Source of the DNA: Bifidobacterium gallicum DSM 20093 = LMG 11596
Lineage (GTDB): Bacteria > Actinomycetota > Actinomycetes > Actinomycetales > Bifidobacteriaceae
Length of the DNA stretch: 64,000 nucleotides
Assembly (NCBI RefSeq): GCF_000741205.1
Contig: NZ_JGYW01000004.1
Span: 62,001-126,000, forward strand
Direction: 5' to 3'
The notes beneath the pieces are model-generated. The model was not told where the DNA came from, made no database searches, and worked only from the letters and a program-made list of their open reading frames with translations. Of this stretch, positions 45,903-56,018 are shown piece after piece (within the stretch, counting starts at the first letter, position 1; each line of letters starts with the position of its first letter). The position numbers and the translations under genes are program-made.

Positions 45903-47426
45903 ATGGCAATGGACAATCCGTTTGAAGGCAAGGAAATCTGGTTCGGCGTCGGCTCGCAGGACCTCTATGGCGAGGAAGCGCTGCGACAGGTGGCCGAACA
46001 GTCCACGCAGATTGTGGACGCGCTCAACGCGTCGGGTCTGATTCCTGTGACGCTCGTGTTGAAACCCACGCTCAAATCGTCGGACGGCGTACGCCAATTC
46101 ATGATCGACGCGAGCGCGAACGAGCGTTGTATCGGCGTGATTACCTGGATGCATACGTTCTCGCCGGCCAAAATGTGGATCCGCGGGCTTGAACTGCTGA
46201 AGAAACCGTTGTTGCAGCTCAATACGCAGCATCATCTTGAGATTCCATGGGAGACAATTGACATGGATTTCATGAATCTCAACCAGGCCGCGCATGGTGA
46301 CCGTGAATACGGGTATATCGTCTCGCGCCTTGGTATTGCGCGCAAAATTGTGGTCGGGCATTACACGGATCCTCAAGTGGCACGCAAGATTGGCGTATGG
46401 GCGCGCGCTTGCGCCGGCTGGGATGCAAGCACGCATATGAAGGTCATGCGCTGGGGTGACAACATGCGCAACGTGGCTGTGACCGAGGGTGACAAGACTG
46501 AAGCTGAGCGCGTGTTTGGCGCCTCAATCAACACATGGTCGGTCAACGAACTCGTGGCCGCTTATGAGGCTGTGCCGGAAACGCAGGTTGACGAGCTGAT
46601 TGCCGATTACCAAGCCAAGTATGATGTGGCGCCGAATTTGCTTGATCCGTCCAAGGACTATGAGTCGTTGCGCATCGCCGCTCGTGAGGAAGCGGCTATG
46701 GTCAATATGATGCGTGCCAACGGTTGCACGGCCGGCGTCGACAACTTTGAGGACTTGGGCTCGTTGCCGCAGCTGCCGGGTGTGGGCCCGCAGCGTTTCC
46801 CGAGTGAATACGGTTTCGGGTTCTCCGCCGAAGGCGACTGGAAGACGGCTGTGCTCGTGCGCATCGGCGCTGTCATGGGCTATGGCTTGGAGGGTGGCGC
46901 CTCGCTGATGGAGGACTATTCCTACAACTTGACGCCGGGCAACGAGATGATTATGGGCGCGCACATGCTTGAAGTGTCGCCATCGTTGGGCACGATTGAC
47001 AAGCCGAAGCTTGAGATCCATCCGCTTGGCATCGGTGGCAAGGCTGATCCCGTGCGGTTGGTGTTCACGGTCAAGCCGAAGAAGAACGCGGTGGTCGTGT
47101 CAATGGCCGATATGCGCGAACGGTTCCGGCTGCTGCTCAACGTGGTCGATGTGGTGGAGCCGTTGGGCTCGCTCGAGCAATTGCCATGCGCCCGCGCGTT
47201 GTGGAAGCCTGAACCGTCGTTGGATGTGTCGGCTGAATGCTGGCTAATGGCCGGTGGTTCGCACCATACGTGCATGACGACGTCGGTGGGGCGTGAAGCA
47301 TGGGAAGATTTCGCACGCATCGCCGGCGTGGAATTGGCGCAGATTGACGCCGACACAACGCCGCGCGCCTTCGAACGCGAACTGCAATTGCAAGACATTG
47401 TGCACCGTTTGGATAACCGGCACTGA
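45903..47426 (+). CDS. araA: L-arabinose isomerase
   Basis: A 507-residue Mn-dependent isomerase that converts L-arabinose to L-ribulose, the first step of the pathway. The family start is EIWFGVGSQDLYGEEALRQV; WMHTFSPAKMWIRGL and the region with metal-binding residues (ASLMEDYSYNLTPGNEMIMG, and GGSHHTCMTTSV near the end) are conserved. Length is normal. The start is ATG 45903 with AAGGAC before it; 45909 is an alternative. A hairpin lies just before the ribosome site, and the gap to araD is 226 bases, so araA may be translated at a different level from araB and araD. Confidence 0.97.
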   Translation: MAMDNPFEGKEIWFGVGSQDLYGEEALRQVAEQSTQIVDALNASGLIPVTLVLKPTLKSSDGVRQFMIDASANERCIGVITWMHTFSPAKMWIRGLELLKKPLLQLNTQHHLEIPWETIDMDFMNLNQAAHGDREYGYIVSRLGIARKIVVGHYTDPQVARKIGVWARACAGWDASTHMKVMRWGDNMRNVAVTEGDKTEAERVFGASINTWSVNELVAAYEAVPETQVDELIADYQAKYDVAPNLLDPSKDYESLRIAAREEAAMVNMMRANGCTAGVDNFEDLGSLPQLPGVGPQRFPSEYGFGFSAEGDWKTAVLVRIGAVMGYGLEGGASLMEDYSYNLTPGNEMIMGAHMLEVSPSLGTIDKPKLEIHPLGIGGKADPVRLVFTVKPKKNAVVVSMADMRERFRLLLNVVDVVEPLGSLEQLPCARALWKPEPSLDVSAECWLMAGGSHHTCMTTSVGREAWEDFARIAGVELAQIDADTTPRAFERELQLQDIVHRLDNRH

Positions 47427-47501
47427 TATGGTCAGCTGAAGCGCGTGGCTGACTGGTGATTATGCATGAACGCCATTCAGCCATCCAGCCGTACATAACG
47501 C

Positions 47502-47550
47502 ATTCGGGGCGGTTCCCCGGCCTTTCCAGGCACAGGGAACTACCCCGAAT
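47502..47550. terminator. Shared terminator of araA and the acyl-CoA synthetase gene
   Basis: ATTCGGGG pairs with CCCCGAAT and inner GGTTCCC with GGGAAC in an imperfect 49-base hairpin in the convergent gap. Confidence 0.65.
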
Positions 47551-47613
47551 TATTACGTGTTCGGCGCTATGTGTTGGCAATCATGATTGCCTGCAACCTT
47601 TGAACGCCCACAA

Positions 47614-49449
47614 TCAGCGCGTATAAATACGTCGATTGATCTCATCAGCGAACACGCGGTTCACGGCGGGACGGACCATTTTCATGCTCGGCGTCAGGCA
47701 ACCGTTGTCTTGCGAGAAGTTCTGTGTGATCACAATGAACTTGCGCACGGATTCGGCGCGGCTGACTTCGGCATTCGCCTTGTCCACATAGTGCTGGATC
47801 TCTTGCGCCACCTCAGGCAGCGCAGCGGCTTGCTCGATGCTCAAATCGGCAGGCTGGCCAATCGTGGGCAGCCACTGTTCCAAACCTTCCTTGTCCAGCG
47901 TCATCAATGCGCCAATGAACGGCTTGTTGTCACCAACCACCACGGCATGCTCCACAATCGGGCATTTGGCAATCGTCTGCTCCATTGGCAACGGGGAGAC
48001 GTTCTTACCACCGGCCGTGATGATGATGTCTTTGGCGCGGCCCGTGATCGACAGGTTGCCTTCATCGTCGAGCGAAGCCAAATCGCCCGTGCGCAGCCAA
48101 CCGTCGTCGGTGAATGTTTCCTCGGTCTTGTCGGGCAGATTGTGGTAGGCGCGGGACACGGTTTCACCCTTGATTTCAAGTTCACCCGTGTCGCTGATAC
48201 GCACGCTCAACCCCGGACCGGGACGCCCGACCGAACCGATGCGGTTATCGTTGGGGCGCGTGAACGCGAACGGCGCGGCCGTTTCCGACATGCCGTAGCC
48301 TTGGATCATCGTGATGCCAATGCCGTTGAAGAAATGGCACAACGCCGGATCCATCGGCGCGCCACCGGCGGCCAGATACTTGATGTTCGGGCCAAACGCT
48401 GAACGGATTGTGCGATAGACAAGATGCTCATACAGCGCATGCTTGCGGCGCTGCTGCTTCGTTGGGTCATGAGCCGGTTCCGGCACGTCAGTACCACCGT
48501 TGACCGTATGCGACCATTCACCCGCGAATTCGGTGGCGGCTTGGAAAATGCGCCCCTTGAAACCGGTACCAGCCTTGCGTGAAGCCGCATTGTACACTTT
48601 CTCGAACACGCGTGGCACACCTAGGATGAACGTTGGTTTAAACGTTTGCATATCAGCCGGAAGCGTCTTGATATTGGGCAAATAACCCACCACGCCATCC
48701 TCGGAACTGATCACAAAATACTGGACGAATTGCGCAAAGCAATGGGCCAACGGCAGGAACAGCAGCAGACGCGCATGGTTTTCAATCGTTTCCGGTACGC
48801 TCATCGCCGCCGAACGCGTGCTCGCCATTACATTGCGATGCGTCAGCTCCACACCCTTGGGCGCGCCCGTGGAACCCGACGTGTACACGATCGTCGCCAA
48901 ATCATCAGCCGTAACCGAACTGATACGCTCGTCCAGCTCTTCATCGGACACCATGAGACCTAAGCCTTCAAGCGTTTCCAACGCATGAGCGTCAATCATC
49001 AGGATGCGCTCAAGATTCGCGCATGCGTCAAACACCGAATCCAAACGGTCGAAGCGCTCGCGATTGTCGGCAATGGCCAGGCGAGACGCCGAATCGTTCA
49101 AAATATGTTTGGCCTGCGCCGCAGAATCAGTGTCGTAAATCGGTACGAGCACAGCGCCCACAGCGGCCAATGCGAAATCAAGCAAACCCCATTCGATGCG
49201 TGTTGACGAGAAAATCGTGACAGCATCACCCTTCTTGATGCCGAACGCGATCAGGCCTTTGGCGATCGCGCGCACACGGTCGTTGAACTCGCCCGTCGTA
49301 ATTGTGCTCCACGTGCCATCTGCCTCTTTGTTTTCGGCGATGACCTCGTCCGGGCCCGACTTGGCCAAGCGGTCGGTCAGGAACGTGTATTTGTTTTCGT
49401 GGTCGTCAACCAGTTTGCTCGGACCAGGTGCGGTGTATTCGGTCAGCAT
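47614..49449 (-). CDS. Long-chain acyl-CoA synthetase (AMP-forming)
   Basis: A 611-residue ANL-superfamily enzyme that activates fatty acids as acyl-AMP and then acyl-CoA at the membrane face. The P-loop is TIVYTSGSTGAPKGVELTH (about residue 190), then QGYGMSETAA, the adenylate aspartate region DDGWLRTGDLASLDDEGN, and the C-terminal catalytic lysine region NFSQDNGCLTPSMKMVRP. The order and the YLPNIKTLPADMQTFKPT segment match FadD15-like synthetases of actinobacteria. I start at the ATG at 49449; the frame extends upstream without similarity. The ribosome site is weak (AGAGAGA). Confidence 0.93.
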   Translation of the reverse strand: MLTEYTAPGPSKLVDDHENKYTFLTDRLAKSGPDEVIAENKEADGTWSTITTGEFNDRVRAIAKGLIAFGIKKGDAVTIFSSTRIEWGLLDFALAAVGAVLVPIYDTDSAAQAKHILNDSASRLAIADNRERFDRLDSVFDACANLERILMIDAHALETLEGLGLMVSDEELDERISSVTADDLATIVYTSGSTGAPKGVELTHRNVMASTRSAAMSVPETIENHARLLLFLPLAHCFAQFVQYFVISSEDGVVGYLPNIKTLPADMQTFKPTFILGVPRVFEKVYNAASRKAGTGFKGRIFQAATEFAGEWSHTVNGGTDVPEPAHDPTKQQRRKHALYEHLVYRTIRSAFGPNIKYLAAGGAPMDPALCHFFNGIGITMIQGYGMSETAAPFAFTRPNDNRIGSVGRPGPGLSVRISDTGELEIKGETVSRAYHNLPDKTEETFTDDGWLRTGDLASLDDEGNLSITGRAKDIIITAGGKNVSPLPMEQTIAKCPIVEHAVVVGDNKPFIGALMTLDKEGLEQWLPTIGQPADLSIEQAAALPEVAQEIQHYVDKANAEVSRAESVRKFIVITQNFSQDNGCLTPSMKMVRPAVNRVFADEINRRIYTR

Positions 49450-49806
49450 GCCGTATCTCTCTTCTCGCTCGATCGGTGTCACATGTGGCGATGGAATTAC
49501 CCCTTGTGCAGCGTAGAAGGAATACGCGTGCATGTGCATTGTGCGAACACCCAACATATGGCGTTTGACCCTTGTGTGATTGCACAAAACCGTTCGCGCG
49601 CCAACGTTTGCATTGCCTCGTCGCCCCCTCTTCGTAAGCCCTTCGCAATGGCCGCGTTGCAGCCTTCCCCGGGTTGCTAGTGTGAACAGCAGAGAACGGA
49701 ACATCCCACGTCATCACAATCTGCGGCGCCTATGCAGGCATAGCCATGTATGGCAAGCTTGACGTATCGCCCCGCTTGTGGTCGGCATGGCAGGTGAGGA
49801 GGAATC
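49450..49806. other. Divergent gap between acyl-CoA synthetase and CydDC-type genes
   Basis: The 357 bases hold both promoters presumably, but no convincing -35/-10 pairs are visible. TTGACG near 49758 is a possible -35 for the transporter. GAGGAGG before 49807 is the transporter's ribosome site. No gene is seen. Confidence 0.35.
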
Positions 49807-52800
49807 ATGGTAGACAAACGCCTGTTCGGCATCGCGCCCGGCACGGGCAAGCTCGTGGCCGCCAAAGTGCTGGCCCTGTGGGCGAATTTGCTCGCCAGCA
49901 TCGCGCTCGTATACACGTTCGTCAGTCTGCTCGGCGTGCTGCTGTTGCAAGCCGACCGCCACGCGCCACATCCCGCATGCCTGCACATGGGCGGTCTGCA
50001 TGCCCAACCCGATCTAGAATCGACACTCGGCTGCACCACACGCCTGCATTTGGCCGACGCGTTCTGGCCTTTGGGCACCGATCCCGACAGTGTCGCGCAC
50101 ATCTGGCAAACCTACTGGCCGCTGCCCACGATTCTGTGGTACGTGCTGATATTCGTTTGCTTGGCGCTTGTCAAGTTCCTCGCCACGCGTGCCGCCAGCA
50201 CATTCGGCGTGTCGGCCGGCGAGCGCGTCAAAATCGCGTTGCGCCAGCGCCTTTATCAAAAACTCGTTGACTTGGGACCCTCCTATGCGCAGCGCGTGCG
50301 CACGTCCGACGTCATACAGTCGATGGGCGAAGGCATAGACCAGATTCAAAGTTTTTTCAACCTGTTCCTGCCGCAACTGTGCTATGCGATTCTCGCTCCG
50401 ATCACACTGTTCATTTTTGTGGCCCCAATCAATCTGCCGGCCGCGCTCGTACTGCTGTGCTGCGTACCGCTGATTGTGCTGATCGTGGGCCTCGTGGCCA
50501 TGCGCGCCTCGCGCGTGTTCAAACAATACTGGGGCAAATACACCGACATGGGAGCCGCGTTCCTCGACAACCTGCAAGGCTTGGAAACGCTCAAGGATTT
50601 CGATACGGACGAGCATGCCGCCAAACAGCTTGACCAGCAGGCGCAAGACTTCCGTGAGATGACAATGAAAGTGCTGCAAATCCAGTTGCGCTCGCTGACG
50701 GCCATGGATATTGTGGCGTTTGGTGGTGCTGCCGCCGGCATCATTACGGCCGTATGTCAGTATGTGGCCAACGGGTCCACGACTTTCCATCTCGATTTTG
50801 GTTCGTTCGCGTTCCTCGACGGCCCGTATGTGACGGTTGCCGGCGTCGTGATCATTGTGCTGCTCAGCGCCGAATTCTTCATTCCCGTGCGCCAGCTTGG
50901 CTCGTTCTTCCACGTGGCCATGAACGGCATGACGTCCACAAAACGCATCTTCACGCTGCTCGACGCCCCCGAACCCGAACGCGGCACACAGTCGCTGCCC
51001 GCAGACACCGCCTCAATCGGCTTGGTATTGCGCGGCGTGGGCTATTCGTACGATGACGTTGCGTCCGAAACCGGCGATTCCGGACCTGCAGTGCGCCCGG
51101 CCAACCTGCCAACCGCCCACACGTCACCCACGTCGCCCACGGCCACACGCGACGCGATCCAGTCGGTCTCGTTCACGGCGCGCCCTGGCACGCTCACGGC
51201 CGTAGTCGGCCAGTCCGGTTCCGGCAAGTCCACGCTCGCCGCCGTGCTCGCCGGCCAGTTGACCGGATACGCGGGTCTCGTCACGTTGCGTGCGCATACG
51301 GCCACGCAGTCTTCTCTTGATTCCTCTGGCACCAACTATGAGCTCTCCAACTTCACATTGGCTTCCCTCTCGCAAGCCGTGACGCTCGTGGACGCACGCA
51401 GCTACCTGTTCACCGGCACTGTACGCGACAATTTGCTCATGGCCAATCCGCAAGCCAGCGATGACCAACTCATGCAAGCCTGCGCTGCCGCACATATCGA
51501 CGCGTTCATCCAATCCAAGGCCGAAGGCCTTGATTTCCAAATCGAACCCGACGCGGCCAACCTCTCAGGCGGCCAACGCCAACGCCTGGCCCTCGCGCGC
51601 GCATTGCTACACGATTCACCCGTGCTGATCCTTGACGAAATCACAAGCAGCGTGGACGTGGACAGTGAACAGCTGATCATGCAAACCGTGCACGACCTGG
51701 CCAAGACGCATACCGTGATTATGGTCACGCATCGCCTAGCCAACGCCGTAGACGCCGACAACGTGATCGTCATGGACCAAGGCCATGTGGCCGAAGAAGG
51801 CACGCATCAGCAACTGATGGATGCCGAAGGTCTCTACGCACGCATGTTCACTACGCAACAGCAAGTGGAACACGTAGGCAAGCGCACAGGCGCAGCGCTC
51901 ACACAACCGTTGCAATACGGCGCACCCGCCATGCTGCAACCTGCCTACGAAGAACCATCCAACGTGACACACGCTGCTACGGACGGTTCTGCACAGCCGC
52001 GTCATGCCGAAGAAACAGCCAACGCCTCCAAGCGCCAAGCCGACAAGGCACTCGTGCAACGGTTGCTGCGTGAAGCCGCACCGCTGAAGAAAGAAATGAT
52101 CCTCGCCTGCATTTTCGGCACCGTTGGTCATTTGGCCGCCACATTCGTGCCTGTATTCGGCGTCATCGCAATCTTCTGCGCCACAGGCAACCCCGTATGG
52201 GGCATGGGACTGTCGATGGCCTTGACCTGCTGCGGCATATGCGCGGCAATCCGCGGCATCCTGCGCTACTACGAGCAATACCGCAACCACGACATGGCAT
52301 TCCGTCTGCTCGCGCTATTGCGCCACAACGCATTCGCCGCGTTGCGACGCCTCGCACCAGCCAAACTCGAAGGCCACGGCAAAGGCGAACTCATTACGCT
52401 GATCACCACAGATGTGGAACTGCTCGAAATCTTCTTCGCACACACGATTTCACCAGTCGTGATCGCATGCGCCACCTCACTGCTGTACATCATCACCGCA
52501 TTCGCGCTCTTCAACCCATGGATCGCCGTGCTCATGATCGTGGCCTACCTCATCGTGGGCTGGCTCTGCCCCAAGATGTTCGGTACATCGTTGCAACGTT
52601 ATGGCACAGCAATCCGCGACGACTCGGCATTACTCAGCAACGAAATGCTCGACGACATGCGCGGACTCGCGCAAATCGTGCACCTCGAACAAGCCGATAA
52701 GCGTTTGGCACGCCTCATGCGGCTGTCGGGAGCGTTGCGCTCACAGTACGTGCGCATGGCTGAACGCAACGGTTCGTTTGGCGGCGTGACGAATGCGATT

Positions 52801-53799
52801 GTGCTGCTGTTTGGTGCGATTGCCGCATTCATCACAATCGGCATGGGTGTGTCGAATCCGATGAACATTGGATTCGATGTCACGTCATTCACGTTATTTG
52901 TCAGCTCGTTCGGTCCTGTGCTGGCGTTGAGTGCGTTGCCTGGCGACTTGACGCAAACGTTCGCTTCGGCGCGACGCCTGTTTGCGTTGCAAGACGAAGT
53001 GCCATCTGTGGTTGAGCAAGGTCGCGAACGGCCGCAATACGATGGCATGGCGATGCGCAACGTGACCTTCGCCTACCCGACGGCGCTGCAGAAATCAACA
53101 GAACAGAACGCAGCACCCACGAACCGCAACGTGCTTGAAAGTTTCAATCTTGACGTGCCTGTGACGGGCATCCTCGGACTGCAGGGACCGTCAGGGCGCG
53201 GCAAATCAACGATTCTGAAGCTGCTTATGCGTTACCGTGACCCGCAAACGGGCAGCGTGACAATGTCGAACTGCAAGTTGCCTGACGTGGATGCGGGATA
53301 CCGGCGGCATGTGCAGGCGATGATGGGGCAGGAAACCTACCTGTTTGACGCCACCGTGCGCGACAACTTGCGCATCGCCAACCACGGAGCCTCCGATGCA
53401 CAGCTCTGGCATGCGCTCGAGCAAGCGTCGGCGCTCGAACTTGTGCAGTCGATGCCGGACGGGCTCGACACGCAAGTCGGGGAACTTGGCAACCGCATGT
53501 CGCAAGGTGAGCGCCAACGCATCGGCCTGGCGCGCGTGTTCCTGCGCGATGCCGACCTGATTTTGCTGGACGAGCCCACGAGCCGTTTGGACGCGTTGAA
53601 TGAAGCCTATATTTTGCAGTCAATCAACGAGCTGGCGCAAAGCCGCAATAAACTCAGCGAACCGGAACCGGACATGAAGGGGGCAGCCCCCGACGTTCAG
53701 GAAGGGGGAGTGCAGGGCGGCTCGCGCAGCCTGGCCGTCGTGCTCGTCTCGCACCGGGATTCCACCATGCGCATCTGCGACAGCGTGCTGCAAATCTAA
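49807..53799 (+). CDS. Fused two-half ABC exporter of the CydDC type
   Basis: At 1330 residues this is two ABC half-transporters in one chain. Half 1 has an unusual His/Cys-containing N-terminal loop, membrane spans to about 390, Walker A GQSGSGKST (about 469), signature LSGGQRQRLALARAL, Walker B LILDEITSSVD and HRLAN switch. Half 2 has membrane spans from about 760 to 1040, Walker A GPSGRGKST (about 1127), signature MSQGERQRIGLARVF and Walker B LILLDEPTSRLD. Both sites look competent. The membrane part (LRQRLYQKLVDLGPSY) resembles CydD, which with CydC exports glutathione or cysteine, or handles haem, for cytochrome bd assembly. No cydAB is nearby, so the substrate here is open. GAGGAGG fixes the start. 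Confidence 0.88.
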   Translation: MVDKRLFGIAPGTGKLVAAKVLALWANLLASIALVYTFVSLLGVLLLQADRHAPHPACLHMGGLHAQPDLESTLGCTTRLHLADAFWPLGTDPDSVAHIWQTYWPLPTILWYVLIFVCLALVKFLATRAASTFGVSAGERVKIALRQRLYQKLVDLGPSYAQRVRTSDVIQSMGEGIDQIQSFFNLFLPQLCYAILAPITLFIFVAPINLPAALVLLCCVPLIVLIVGLVAMRASRVFKQYWGKYTDMGAAFLDNLQGLETLKDFDTDEHAAKQLDQQAQDFREMTMKVLQIQLRSLTAMDIVAFGGAAAGIITAVCQYVANGSTTFHLDFGSFAFLDGPYVTVAGVVIIVLLSAEFFIPVRQLGSFFHVAMNGMTSTKRIFTLLDAPEPERGTQSLPADTASIGLVLRGVGYSYDDVASETGDSGPAVRPANLPTAHTSPTSPTATRDAIQSVSFTARPGTLTAVVGQSGSGKSTLAAVLAGQLTGYAGLVTLRAHTATQSSLDSSGTNYELSNFTLASLSQAVTLVDARSYLFTGTVRDNLLMANPQASDDQLMQACAAAHIDAFIQSKAEGLDFQIEPDAANLSGGQRQRLALARALLHDSPVLILDEITSSVDVDSEQLIMQTVHDLAKTHTVIMVTHRLANAVDADNVIVMDQGHVAEEGTHQQLMDAEGLYARMFTTQQQVEHVGKRTGAALTQPLQYGAPAMLQPAYEEPSNVTHAATDGSAQPRHAEETANASKRQADKALVQRLLREAAPLKKEMILACIFGTVGHLAATFVPVFGVIAIFCATGNPVWGMGLSMALTCCGICAAIRGILRYYEQYRNHDMAFRLLALLRHNAFAALRRLAPAKLEGHGKGELITLITTDVELLEIFFAHTISPVVIACATSLLYIITAFALFNPWIAVLMIVAYLIVGWLCPKMFGTSLQRYGTAIRDDSALLSNEMLDDMRGLAQIVHLEQADKRLARLMRLSGALRSQYVRMAERNGSFGGVTNAIVLLFGAIAAFITIGMGVSNPMNIGFDVTSFTLFVSSFGPVLALSALPGDLTQTFASARRLFALQDEVPSVVEQGRERPQYDGMAMRNVTFAYPTALQKSTEQNAAPTNRNVLESFNLDVPVTGILGLQGPSGRGKSTILKLLMRYRDPQTGSVTMSNCKLPDVDAGYRRHVQAMMGQETYLFDATVRDNLRIANHGASDAQLWHALEQASALELVQSMPDGLDTQVGELGNRMSQGERQRIGLARVFLRDADLILLDEPTSRLDALNEAYILQSINELAQSRNKLSEPEPDMKGAAPDVQEGGVQGGSRSLAVVLVSHRDSTMRICDSVLQI

Positions 53800-53817
53800 G
53801 GAATCGCAATGGTTTTC

Positions 53818-53856
53818 ACAGGCCCGTACCCACGAAAGTGGAGTGCGGGCCTGTTG
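53818..53856 (+). terminator. Terminator of the CydDC-type gene
   Basis: CAGGCCCGTAC pairs with GTGCGGGCCTG around a 13-base loop, 20 bases after the stop codon. TTGCG follows, so the T-run is weak. Confidence 0.65.
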
Positions 53857-53934
53857 CGTGTTGCGGGTGTGTGAGGCGACATGGCCACTATGAGGAATGT
53901 TACGCAGCGCGACGGGGGTGGTGTGCTAAAACGT

Positions 53935-53962
53935 CCCGTTGACGGATATCGCCGTCGACGGG
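53935..53962 (+). promoter_or_regulatory. Imperfect palindrome in the pdxS leader
   Basis: CCCGTTGACGG and CCGTCGACGGG pair with one mismatch around ATATCG, 27 bases before the pdxS start. It can act as a protein-binding palindrome or an RNA hairpin in the leader. No PdxR-type regulator gene is in the window. Confidence 0.5.
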
Positions 53963-53988
53963 AGATAGAAGCGACCCAAGGAGCCCCC

Positions 53989-54867
53989 ATGGCCTTTGCA
54001 GAACGCAATGAATTGAACAAGAACCTCGCACAGATGCTCAAAGGTGGCGTCATCATGGACGTGACGACGCCTGAGCAGGCACGTATCGCGCAGGATGCGG
54101 GTGCGTGCGCGGTGATGGCGCTGGAACGCATTCCGGCCGACATCCGTGCGGCGGGAGGTGTGAGCCGCATGTCTGATCCGGCCATGATCCGAGGCATCCA
54201 GGAAGCCGTGTCGATTCCCGTCATGGCCAAGGTGCGCATTGGGCACATGGCTGAAGCGCGTATTCTGCAGGCGATTGAAATTGATTACATTGACGAGTCG
54301 GAAGTGCTCTCGCCGGCCGATGACGTGTACCACATCGACAAGCGCCAGTTCGACGTGCCGTTCGTGTGCGGCGCGAAGAACCTGGGTGAGGCGCTGCGCC
54401 GCATTGAAGAGGGCGCTTCAATGATCCGCACGAAGGGTGAGCCGGGCACGGGCGACGTAATCCAGGCCGTGCGCCACATGCGCACGATGAACCGTCAGAT
54501 CCGCGAACTCGCCTCGCTGCGCGACGATGAAGTCTATGAGGCGGCCAAGCAGCTCGCCGTGCCGTATGAACTCGCGATGTATGTGCACGAGAACCGCCGT
54601 CTGCCAGTTGTCAACTTCGCTGCCGGTGGCGTGGCCACTCCGGCCGACGCGGCGTTGATGATGGAGCTTGGTGCGGAAGGCGTGTTCGTGGGCTCGGGCA
54701 TCTTCAAGTCGGGCGACCCGGCCAAGCGTGCGGCCGCAATCGTGCAGGCCACGGCCAACTGGCAGGATTCCGATCTGCTCGCGCGCTTGTCGGAAAACCT
54801 CGGTGAAGCCATGGTCGGCATCAACGAGGACGAAATCGAAACGATTATGGCCGCGCGCGGCGAGTGA
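53989..54867 (+). CDS. pdxS: Pyridoxal 5'-phosphate synthase, lyase subunit
   Basis: A 292-residue TIM-barrel enzyme that builds PLP from ribose-5-phosphate, glyceraldehyde-3-phosphate and ammonia supplied by PdxT. The family is highly conserved and easily seen: [20 protein letters not shown], then [18 protein letters not shown] with one catalytic lysine, [21 protein letters not shown] with the second, and [17 protein letters not shown] with the C-terminal FVGSGIF. AAGGAG and the family start favour ATG 53989 over the upstream frame. pdxT follows after 154 bases. Confidence 0.98.
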   Translation: MAFAERNELNKNLAQMLKGGVIMDVTTPEQARIAQDAGACAVMALERIPADIRAAGGVSRMSDPAMIRGIQEAVSIPVMAKVRIGHMAEARILQAIEIDYIDESEVLSPADDVYHIDKRQFDVPFVCGAKNLGEALRRIEEGASMIRTKGEPGTGDVIQAVRHMRTMNRQIRELASLRDDEVYEAAKQLAVPYELAMYVHENRRLPVVNFAAGGVATPADAALMMELGAEGVFVGSGIFKSGDPAKRAAAIVQATANWQDSDLLARLSENLGEAMVGINEDEIETIMAARGE

Positions 54868-55021
54868 GCCGGCGCACGGTGAGTGAATGGCCGCGCAGCA
54901 GTTGGGTCGCCGGATCGTGAGCGGCGCTGCTGGGCGGCTGAAATGGCAACGCTGGGCAGTGAACGGCGCTAATCGGCTGATTGGCTGAAATAAGCGGCTG
55001 AAGTGAGTTGAAGGGACGGCA

Positions 55022-55741
55022 ATGGTTGTTGATGTGAGCTACATAAGCAAGGAAACCTCGGACCATCTTGAGGATGTGATGCTTGGAGCGCCATCGGTCA
55101 CAGGCATTGTGGCCGTGCAAGGCGCGTTTGCGGAACATGCGGCCATGCTGGACCGGCTCGGCGTCCCCTGGAAACTGCTGCGCAACGGTGAGGATTTTGA
55201 CGATTCGATTGCGCGCGTAATCCTGCCGGGCGGCGAAAGCACGACGCAAGGCAAGCTCCTGCACCAAACGGGACTGTATGAGCCGATTGCGGCCCACATT
55301 GCAGCAGGGCGCCCCGTGTTCGGCACCTGCGCTGGCATGATTCTGCTCGCCCGCGAACTTGAGGACGACCCGACTGTGCATTTTGGTGCGATGGATGTGA
55401 CCGTGCGCCGCAATGCGTATGGTCGCCAGTTGGGGTCATTCAGCGCCGATGCCGATATCGACTTTTCTGTGGATGTGGCGGATGGTGATTTGGGTGAGGA
55501 AGTGACCGGAGACGCAGCGGAGGCGGATTATGTGGCTTGTGAGGTCAATCCGCGCATTGACGACTATCCCGTCGTGTTCATCCGCGGCCCGCTGGTGTCA
55601 AACGTTGGGGAAGAGGCCAACGTGGCGGCAATGGTCAACGGCCAGGTGGTGGCCGTGCGCCAAGGCAATCTGATCGCCACGGCCTTCCACCCCGAACTGA
55701 CCGATGACACACGAATCCACGAATTCTTCCTGAGCCTGTGA
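55022..55741 (+). CDS. pdxT: Pyridoxal 5'-phosphate synthase, glutaminase subunit
   Basis: A 239-residue class I glutamine amidotransferase that releases ammonia for PdxS. The start of the domain is TGIVAVQGAFAEHAAMLDRLG after an N-terminal extension of about 25 residues. PGGESTTQGKLL is the family's substrate loop. The catalytic triad is Cys in FGTCAGMILLA (about residue 102) with His and Glu in AFHPELT near the end. An insert of acidic residues (DGDLGEEVTGDAAEADY, about 155-175) is not in the shortest family members. AAGGGA lies upstream of ATG 55022. Together with pdxS it gives the DXP-independent PLP route. Confidence 0.95.
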   Translation: MVVDVSYISKETSDHLEDVMLGAPSVTGIVAVQGAFAEHAAMLDRLGVPWKLLRNGEDFDDSIARVILPGGESTTQGKLLHQTGLYEPIAAHIAAGRPVFGTCAGMILLARELEDDPTVHFGAMDVTVRRNAYGRQLGSFSADADIDFSVDVADGDLGEEVTGDAAEADYVACEVNPRIDDYPVVFIRGPLVSNVGEEANVAAMVNGQVVAVRQGNLIATAFHPELTDDTRIHEFFLSL

Positions 55742-55769
55742 GGATGTGGGGTGGGTGTGCTCCCGGTAG

Positions 55770-55866
55770 CTGCCTACTGCACGCCCGGCAGGTGCCCATT
55801 GTGCGGTAGGCAGCCGCTCATCGCAAGCCCGGCAGCCGCCAACACCTATTGTGCACGCTGCCGGGC
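55770..55866 (+). terminator. Two consecutive hairpins after pdxT
   Basis: Hairpin 1 pairs CTGCCTACTGCAC with GTGCGGTAGGCAG (55770-55813). Hairpin 2 pairs GCCCGGCAG with CTGCCGGGC (55827-55866) and is followed by GTACCTTTTG. Together they probably end the pdxST transcript. Confidence 0.65.
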
Positions 55867-56018
55867 GTACCTTTTGTGCTCCTATGAGAGGCTTTGTGCG
55901 ACTTTGAGTGACTTTGCGGGGCCAACGCGTGCCGCTGCGTTCCGCCTCACCTAGCTAGGGATGTTTTTGCGTACCCAGTGGTCACAACGGAGATCCATCT
56001 TGTGCCCGGATGTGTCGT

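Noticed and set aside
55751-55954. Small zinc-ribbon protein with two CxxC pairs
   Set aside because: The frame lies over two hairpins after pdxT whose inverted repeats create the cysteine codons; there is no ribosome site or similarity.
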